Positions 57,252-64,000 of a stretch of 64,000 bases of DNA are shown here, piece by piece. Made by a program: the position numbers and the translations under genes. The notes below the pieces were generated by a model. The model was not told the DNA's origin and did not search any database. It was given only the letters and a program-made list of their open reading frames with translations. This DNA comes from Poa pratensis (lineage: Eukaryota > Streptophyta > Magnoliopsida > Poales > Poaceae): assembly GCA_947311845.1 (NCBI GenBank), contig CAMZMU010000089.1, forward strand, positions 23,278,435-23,342,434. The letters run 5' to 3'. Each line of letters begins with the position of its first letter. Within the stretch, counting starts at the first letter, position 1.

Positions 57252-59801
57252 GCGGCGGATCTGTTAGCTCAGCCCAAGAAGGCGACTCAGCAGAAGAAGT
57301 CGCCGGTGACGAAGAAGAGTCCCTGGAGAGCATGGACTCGCAAGAATTTGGGTCCATCATACCTGCTTTTGAAGAAAGTTACTGGGACTACGCACCAGTG
57401 TCAGAACAAGAGGCGGCACAAGTTGGAGTCTACATGGCCGGAGGTGCAAGTACGTCGGGAACTACAGGAGAACCGAAAGATCGGCACCCCCGGCAACCCG
57501 CTACTTATCCCGGTGTCAGCCGCAAACGCTGTCCGCGCGACAGAAATTGAGGCCGCCAGGGCCGAGCTCCTGTACGAGGTTCGGAGGATGGAAGCAGAGC
57601 GCTACAGGCTCGAACAGGTGAACCAAGGAATCCAACAGGAACGGCAAAGGATAGCCGCGCTCGCCGCGACTCAAGGACAAGTTGACTCGCAGGCGCAAGC
57701 GCGCGCGACTCAACCAACGATAGAACTTCCACCCACTCCAGCTGCTGGGAGTCCAACCAGTCGCAAGGATTTTGGAACCATCAATTGTCCACGAAGCCCA
57801 GCAACTACCATCGCAACAACCAAGGAGGTTTCACACCCCACAAGGCCACTACCAAAGCCCGGTCGATAACATGTATGCTGCGGCTAATATCTTGACACAG
57901 ATGGTACCAACAGGCGACGACCCAATCAACACTGAAGCACGGCGTGCGATACAGATGTTGAGCACTGCTGTCCTACAACAGGCCAACAGGGCAGAAGCCG
58001 AGGGACAGCAGCCCACCGTACCGGCCAGCCGCGGGATTGCAGCAGAAAGAAGCGTCCAAAGCAGGCCACCAGAGGATATATCAAGGGTCGCGCAGAGGCA
58101 GCAGGAACAAGCCGCAGAAGCACAGGCTATCATGCCAACGATGCAGACGCGGCTCGTGGAAGTTAACAACCCCACGGGCACATCCACAGCTTTGTCCTCG
58201 CGACTCAAGGTCCGGCATGTTTCACTGAGAAGATCAGATCGGAACCTTTCCCTGAAGATTTCAAAGGACCACGCAAGGTGGCAAACTATAACGCCAGCAT
58301 GGATCCTACCACCTGGCTAAACAACTACGAGATGGGGATGAGTATTTTAAATGCTTCAGAAGAGATATGCGCAAGGTACCTCAACATGATGTTGGAGGGC
58401 GCGGCTCACATATGGCTACAAAATCTACCCCCCAACTCCATAAATACCTGGGAAGAGTTGAAAGACGCTTTCGTCAAAAACTTCCAAGGAACCTGCAAGC
58501 GACTCTGCAATATAGAAGATCTAGAGCGTTGCGTTCAGAAGGAAGGCGAATCAAGCCGCCACTGGATGAGAAGGGTGGCAGAAATAATACACTCTTCAGA
58601 TAATATACCACCAAGTTCAGCCGTCCTGGTCATGGAGAAAAATTGTAAGTTCGAGCCACTGATCCATAAGTTAGGTCGCATGAAGGATAAGGTCAAGAGT
58701 CTCAGCGAGGTAATGGCTGCGGCTAACAAATACGCTGGCTCGGACAAGACCAGAGATGCGTCAGATGGAGAAGAGGAGAAGGTCGCTGTTGAAGGAAAGA
58801 AAAATATCAGCAAGCCTCAACAGCAACAAACTAGCCACAACAACGCGAATCAAAACAAGCGCAAGAGTGAAGAAGGAAACTCTGGGCTTGTCGCCAACAC
58901 ACGTGGAGGTTTCAGGGGCCAACGAGGAAGAGGCCGAGGAAGCGGCTCTCGTCCAATTAACATGGAAGAAGTTTTCAATCGGCCGTGCGATCTTCACACG
59001 GGAGGTGACGGGCGGCCAGCAGACCATACCAAGGCGCAATGCAATTATTACAAGAAGTGGAAAGAAGAAAGCCAACACAACAGGGGAAACCACCATGAAG
59101 GAAACCCTGGTGCGACTCATGGTTCAGGCGCCGGGCCGCACAATGCGAGTAACCCCAGGCAGGTGGGGCAGTACCATACAATAGTTATCAACACCTCCAA
59201 GAGGGAGGAGAAATTAGGCCGCAGAAGCCAGCAAGTAAACGCTGTGATACCAGCAACCCCCAATTGGCTAAAATGGTCAGAACATGCAGTAACTTGGAGT
59301 CGCGACGATCACCCGCCGCAAGTGCGAGAACCAGGGAAGCTGGCGCTAGTTGTGGCACCTTATGTAGCAGGATACAAGCTAACCAAAGTGCTTATGGACG
59401 GAGGAAGCAGCATAAATATCATGTACTACGATACGTTCAAGCGCTTGGGGCTCATGGACTCCAGCCTGCAACACACGACGACCGTATTTCACGGCATCGT
59501 CCCAGGAAAGTCAGCACAGCCAGTGGGAAAGATAACCCTGGGAGTAACCTTTGGGACGGAAGAAAACTTCAGAAGCGAGTTCATATGCTTCGAAGTGGTA
59601 AAATTCCAGAGCCCGTATCACGCCCTGTTCGGACGAACAGCCTTCGCCAAGTTTATGGCCAGGCCATGCTACGTTTACCTACAGCTGAAGATACCAGGAC
59701 CAAGAGGGGTCATCACAGTGCACGGCGATAGAGAAAAAGCAATAGAGTGCGAGGAGGAGATGCAGCCTTCGCAGAATCAGCTTGTGCCGCTGAAGAGCTA
59801 A

Positions 59802-62800
59802 AGAGTTATAAGTCGCAGGTGGATCCCAATGATATGAGCGTAGTTACCACGCCATCTGCCGAACCACCAATGAAATTCAAAGCGGCCCAAGACACCAAGC
59901 AGATAGACCTTGTTCCTGGCGACTCATCCAAGCAGGCGAGCATCGGAGCCACATGGAAAAAGAACAGGAGCGGGCCCTCATCGCTTTCCTTCAGGAAAAC
60001 AAGGACATCTTCGCATGGAAACCATCAGATATGCCAGGGGTACCAAGGGAATTGGCAGAACACAGCCTTAACGTGAACCCCTTGGCCAAGCCAGTAAAGC
60101 AACCACTGCGGCGTTTCCACGACGACAGGAGAAAAGCGATAGGGGAAGAAATAGCTCGCCTATTGGCCGCAGGATTCATCACAGAAGTATATCACCCGGA
60201 GTGGGTGGCAAACCCAGTCCTAGTTATGAAAAAGAACGGCACATGGCGAATGTGCATTGACTACACCAGTCTCAACAAAGCCTGTCCGAAGGACCCATTT
60301 GCCTTGCCAAGGATTGACCAAGTGATTGATTCAACGGCCGGATGCGAGTTGTTATGCTTTCTAGACGCCTATTCAGGCTACCATCAAATCAAGATGAAGA
60401 AGGAGGACCAGGAAAAGACATCCTTCATCACACCCTTTGGGGCCTTTTGCTATGTAAGCATGCCCTTTGGATTGAAGAACGCAGGTGCGACTTACCAGAG
60501 GTGCATTCAAAGTTGCTTGCATGAGCAGATAGGTCGCAACGTTCACGCCTATGTGGACGACATTGTCATTAAATCGCAAGTAGCCAGGATCTCATCAGTG
60601 ACTTGGAAGAAACTTCACAAATCTCAGAAGATACAACATGAAGCTCAACCCGACGAAGTGCGTCTTTGGAGTACCAGCGGGGAAGCTATTGGGGTTCATA
60701 GTGTCAGAAAGAGGCATTGAAGCCAACCCTGACAAGATAAAGGCTGTAATGGACCTCCAAAAACCAGAAAAGATCAAGGATGTACAGCGACTCACCGGTT
60801 GCGTCGCGGCGTTAAGTCGCTTTATATCAAGACTGGGAGAAAAAGCCCTGCCTTTATACAGATTGCTGAAAAAGTCAGATACCTTCGTTTGGGACTCAGA
60901 AGCCGACGAAGCTTTAACAGCCCTGAAGATTCAGTTGACAAATGCTCCAGTTCTGGCGCTCCAAAGGATAAAGAGCCCATGCTGTTGTACATAGCTGCAA
61001 ACTCTCGTGCCGTAAGCGCCGTGATGGTTGTAGAGAGACAAGAGCCAGGAAAGGAGTACCCAGTCCAAAGGCCAGTATACTACGTAAGTGAAGTGCTCAC
61101 GGCTTCAAAGCAGCGTTACCCTCAGTGGCAGAAGCTAGTGTTTGGAGTGTTCATGGCGAGTCGCAAGCTGAAGCACTACTTCCAGGAACACCCAATAACT
61201 GTGGTCAGCTCGGCACCGCTGGCAGACATCATCCGCAACGAGAAGCAACAGGAAGAGTAGCCAAGTGGGCGATCGAGTTGGGTCCACACCATATAAGTTA
61301 CGAGCCGCGCACATCAATTAAGTCGCAAGCTCTCGCAGATTTCATCAATGATTGGACAGAAATTCAAGTCGCTCCCACCATGGCAGAAACAAAATACTGG
61401 ACCATGCACTTCGATGGGTCAAGACAGCTACAAGGCTCGGGGGCTGGAGTTGTACTACTTCCCCCAAGGGAGACAAGCTAAGATACGTGCTCCAAATACA
61501 CTTCAATTGCACAAACAATGTGCAGAATATGAGGCATTGCTTCACGGACTCCGTATAGCAAAGGAGATGAATGTCAGTCGCATCCGTTGCTTTGGAGACT
61601 CAGATTTGGTAGCTCAACAAGTTTCTGGAACATGGGACAGTAAGGATGCAAACATGGCTGCATACAGAAGAGAGGTGGACAGATTGCTGGACACTTCACT
61701 GGCTTCCAAGTTGAACATATTGATCGAAGACAAAATGAAGCAGCAGATGCCTTGTCTCGGCTTGGATCCAATAGCAATCAGTCCCGCCCAATGTTTTCTT
61801 GGATGAGTTGCATAACCCATCAGTTAAGCCTCCAGCAGAGATTGACATCGCAGAGCCAGATGACGATTCAACTTTAGTCGCAGCCCTGCATGAACAGCCA
61901 GCATGGACAGAGCCATACATGGCATATTTAAGTCGCGGAGTGCTACCAGAGGATGAGTAGAGGCGCGCAAAATAACACGGCGATCCAAGGCCTACACAAT
62001 AATAAACAATGAGCTATACAAGCGCAGCGTTGCGGGGACATTCCAAAGATGCGTATCACCAGAAGAAGGACGAAAAATCTTGCACGAAATTCACGCAGGC
62101 GATTGTGGCCATCATGCTTCGTCAAGATCTTTGGTGGCAAAGGCGTTCAGACATGGTTTCTTCTGGTTAACGGCGCTAGCAGACGCTGAGCAGATTGTCA
62201 GAGTGTGCGATGGATGCAAAGATACGCCAGGCAAGATCATATGCCAGCTCAAGCACTTCGTACAATACCCATCACATGGCCTTTCGCCGTATGGGGTTTT
62301 GACATGGTAGGGCCCTTCAGACGGTCCCCAACGGGAAAAACTCACCTCCTGGTCGTGGTGGACAAATTCACAAAGTGGATAGAAGCAGAACCCGTGGGAG
62401 ATTGTGAAGCTGAAACAGCAGTCAAGTTCTTGAAGAAGGTCATATTCCGCTTTGGATATCCCCATAGTATCATTACAGACAACGGAGCAACACCTCTGAA
62501 GGAGCTACACAAATATTTTGTGCAAACAATGGGATAAGGCTGGACCTCACGTCAGTATCACATCCACAGAGCAATGGACAAGCTGAGCGAGCTAACCAGG
62601 AAATTCTCCATGGAATTAAGCCGCGCCTTATTGAAAAGGTTGAAGCATCTCCAGGATGTTGGGTGGAGGAACTGCCAGCCGTGCTATGGAGTTTAAGAAC
62701 AACCCCTAACAGATCCACAGGATTTACACCATATTTTATGGTCTATGGAGCAGAAGCGGTTATGCCCAGCGATATCATACATGATTCACCAAGAGTTGCG

Positions 62801-63168
62801 GCCTATGTCGAAGCAGATAATGAAGCAGCTCGGCAGGATTCTGTGGACACATTAGAAGAGGTCAGAGATTTGGCAGCATCAAGGTCAGCGGTGTATCAGC
62901 AAGACTTGCGACGCTATCATGCCAGACGCATCAGAACCCGCACCTTTCAAGAAGGAGACCTAGTGCTGCGACTCAAGCAAGACCACAAGGGAATGCACAA
63001 GCTATCTCTCCATGGGAAGGACCCTACATCATCAGCAAAAAACTAAACAATGGATCGTACTATCTGCTGGATGTGAGAGAAGAAAGCAGTGATCGCCATG
63101 ATTTCGAGGATCGTCTAGAAGCGCCTCGCCCTTGGAACGTCGCGCAACTGCGACCTTACTACACATAA
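59802..63168 (+). pseudogene. Tat-element pol: RT, RNase H, second RNase H, integrase
   Basis: Reverse transcriptase spans 59953-60600 in one frame (CIDYTSLNKACPKDPFALP, FLDAYSGYHQIKM, MPFGLKNAGATYQR, catalytic HAYVDDIVIKS). It then breaks and continues in other frames (KLNPTKCVFGVPAGKLLGFIV; LLYIAANSRAVSAVMVVER for RNase H). A second, plant-type RNase H begins KYWTMHFDGS near 61390. Integrase follows: an H2C2 region (HEIHAGDCGHHAS...VCDGC), WGFDMVGPF, IITDNG, then HPQSNGQAERANQ in a new frame, and a C-terminal region to a stop near 63168. At least five frame changes: dead copy. Confidence 0.88.
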
Positions 63169-63250
63169 AAAAGCTAATCAGAGCTAAGTTTCATCTTTTC
63201 CAGCTGCCTATAGCTGAGTATCATCCTAGCCACTAAGGGCTCTGCTTCAA

Positions 63251-63440
63251 AATTGGTCGCCACCTAGGCGCGACCTGCAACACCTGTATCAGAAATCGGC
63301 CGCCACCTAGGCGCGGCCGTACCTTATGTATCAGAAATCGGCCGCCACCTAGGCGCGGCCGTATGTCTCAAACTGGGATCGCCGCCTACGTGCGACCCAA
63401 CCCTATGTATAACACTCGGTTGCCACCAAGGCGCGACCTT
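63251..63440 (+). repeat. Tandem repeats of about 42 bp with palindromic cores in the Tat 3' region
   Basis: About five units, each with a core like GGCCGCCACCTAGGCGCGGCC, which is a near-perfect palindrome centred on CCTAGG. The two middle units are almost identical (starts at 63293 and 63335, period 42); the outer units are diverged. Confidence 0.88.
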
Positions 63441-64000
63441 ATGTGTCATCATAAACAAAGCTGCTTATAGCTATATATCATTTGTTTCTTGGGGGCTTTG
63501 TACCCTGAAACAGCCAACCTACTGGCAACTATCAAACTTACCTTAAGTCGGATTGCAACTTGCATTATGCGTCCAAAGTACTGGGGTGTGGCGTCAATCG
63601 AGCTTGATTGCCTATCATGGCCGCTCTCGACCCTGAACACACATGTTCCTAGGAAATACTGAGTCGCGCGAGTGCCCACTTAATGGATTCAGAAAGGCCT
63701 AACTAGAGGTCAATGTACTGCTTATAGTACGGCAACACCAATTGCAATTGCTTATATCTTAACAATTGTTTTTATCTATGATATCAAGCTACAGGTGACG
63801 ATCTTCAAAACCTTCTGAGAAGAATTGAGATGATTGTCAAATCACATCAGCTCAATCCTTGGGGGCTACAGCATATTGTCATCAAAAATTTGAAGATTGG
63901 TCATCATCAAGTGTTGAAGCTATCAGGCAAACCTTGACAGAGTAAGAAGCTCACGAAGTCAGATGCATTTCAAGGCCGCCCAAAAGTGCGAGTAAAAGCC
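63441..64000 (+). other. Rest of the Tat 3' untranslated region
   Basis: No reading frame or LTR start is visible before the window ends, so the 3' LTR lies further right. Confidence 0.5.

Larger units (their letters stand above)
50266..59801 (+). pseudogene. Tat-element gag and protease, split by the nested element
   Basis: A frame from ATG 50266 (MKGAEDLAIGHIIMVDGMP) runs to the insertion at 50424 and resumes in phase after 57251 (SVSSAQEGDSAEEVAG). It then crosses three frames: acidic region; an alanine/glutamine-rich coiled-coil-like region (near 57540-57770); and NMYAAANILTQMV. The last long frame (58278-59801) holds the capsid core (PTTWLNNYEMGM, CARYLNMMLEGAA, TWEELKDAFVKNFQGT), a basic RGQRGRGRGSGSR stretch, a CxxH...HTxxxC pattern and the protease LMDGGSSINIMYYDTF (D-G-G active site). 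At least two frameshifts make it non-functional. Confidence 0.82.
49704..64000 (+). mobile_element. Tat-lineage Ty3/gypsy retrotransposon, defective, 3' LTR outside the window
   Basis: 5' LTR 49704-50210, PBS, a long gag, protease, RT, RNase H, a second RNase H-like domain, integrase, then a long non-coding 3' part with tandem repeats. The extra RNase H domain and the repeat-bearing 3' region are known features of the Tat/Retand/Ogre lineage. The coding parts are spread over several frames, so the element is inactive. A 6.8-kb non-autonomous element is inserted in gag at 50425-57251. The target duplication cannot be checked because the right end is missing. Confidence 0.88.

Overview
This window looks like nuclear DNA of a grass, most likely a Triticeae species (wheat, Aegilops, barley or rye group). 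The evidence is intron-bearing plant genes with GC-rich first exons, many Stowaway-type MITEs with CTCCCTC ends, and a dense nest of LTR retrotransposons whose PBS, PPT and LTR styles are those of cereal families. Species and family names are inference; no search was run.

Positions 1-27,500 are a gene island. In order it holds: the 3' end of an unrecognised gene (+); a Gag1-like clamp (DUF4050) gene (-) whose frame is broken in exon 2; the thiamine thiazole synthase gene THI1 (-); a tRNA-Leu(CAA) gene; the V-type ATPase subunit F gene (+) with a LINE fragment in its first intron; a small uncharacterised membrane-anchored protein gene (-); and a calcium-dependent mitochondrial ATP-Mg/Pi carrier gene (-). 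Between them lie small DNA transposons (Stowaway, a hAT-like 302-bp element, a foldback element) and a 995-bp poly(A) retroposon with a perfect 14-bp target duplication. The genes are ordinary housekeeping genes and do not form a visible pathway.

Positions 27,980-31,170 hold a 238-bp tandem repeat array split by a 1,196-bp Helitron, whose empty site can be read from the neighbouring repeat units.

Positions 31,170-64,000 are almost all nested transposons. (a) A Ty3/gypsy element (31,167-41,255, minus strand) is broken by frameshifts, a 165-bp hAT MITE and a 4.4-kb Ty1/copia element with apparently identical LTRs. (b) A MULE-like element (42,116-47,192) with a 9-bp duplication and long inverted repeats contains a 4.0-kb solo LTR. 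(c) A truncated LTR is cut by a Tat-lineage gypsy element (49,704 to beyond the window end). That element carries in its gag a gag-only non-autonomous gypsy element (50,425-57,251), and 42-bp tandem repeats in its 3' untranslated part. I found no unknown enzymatic or defence system; the novelty is in the transposon structures.
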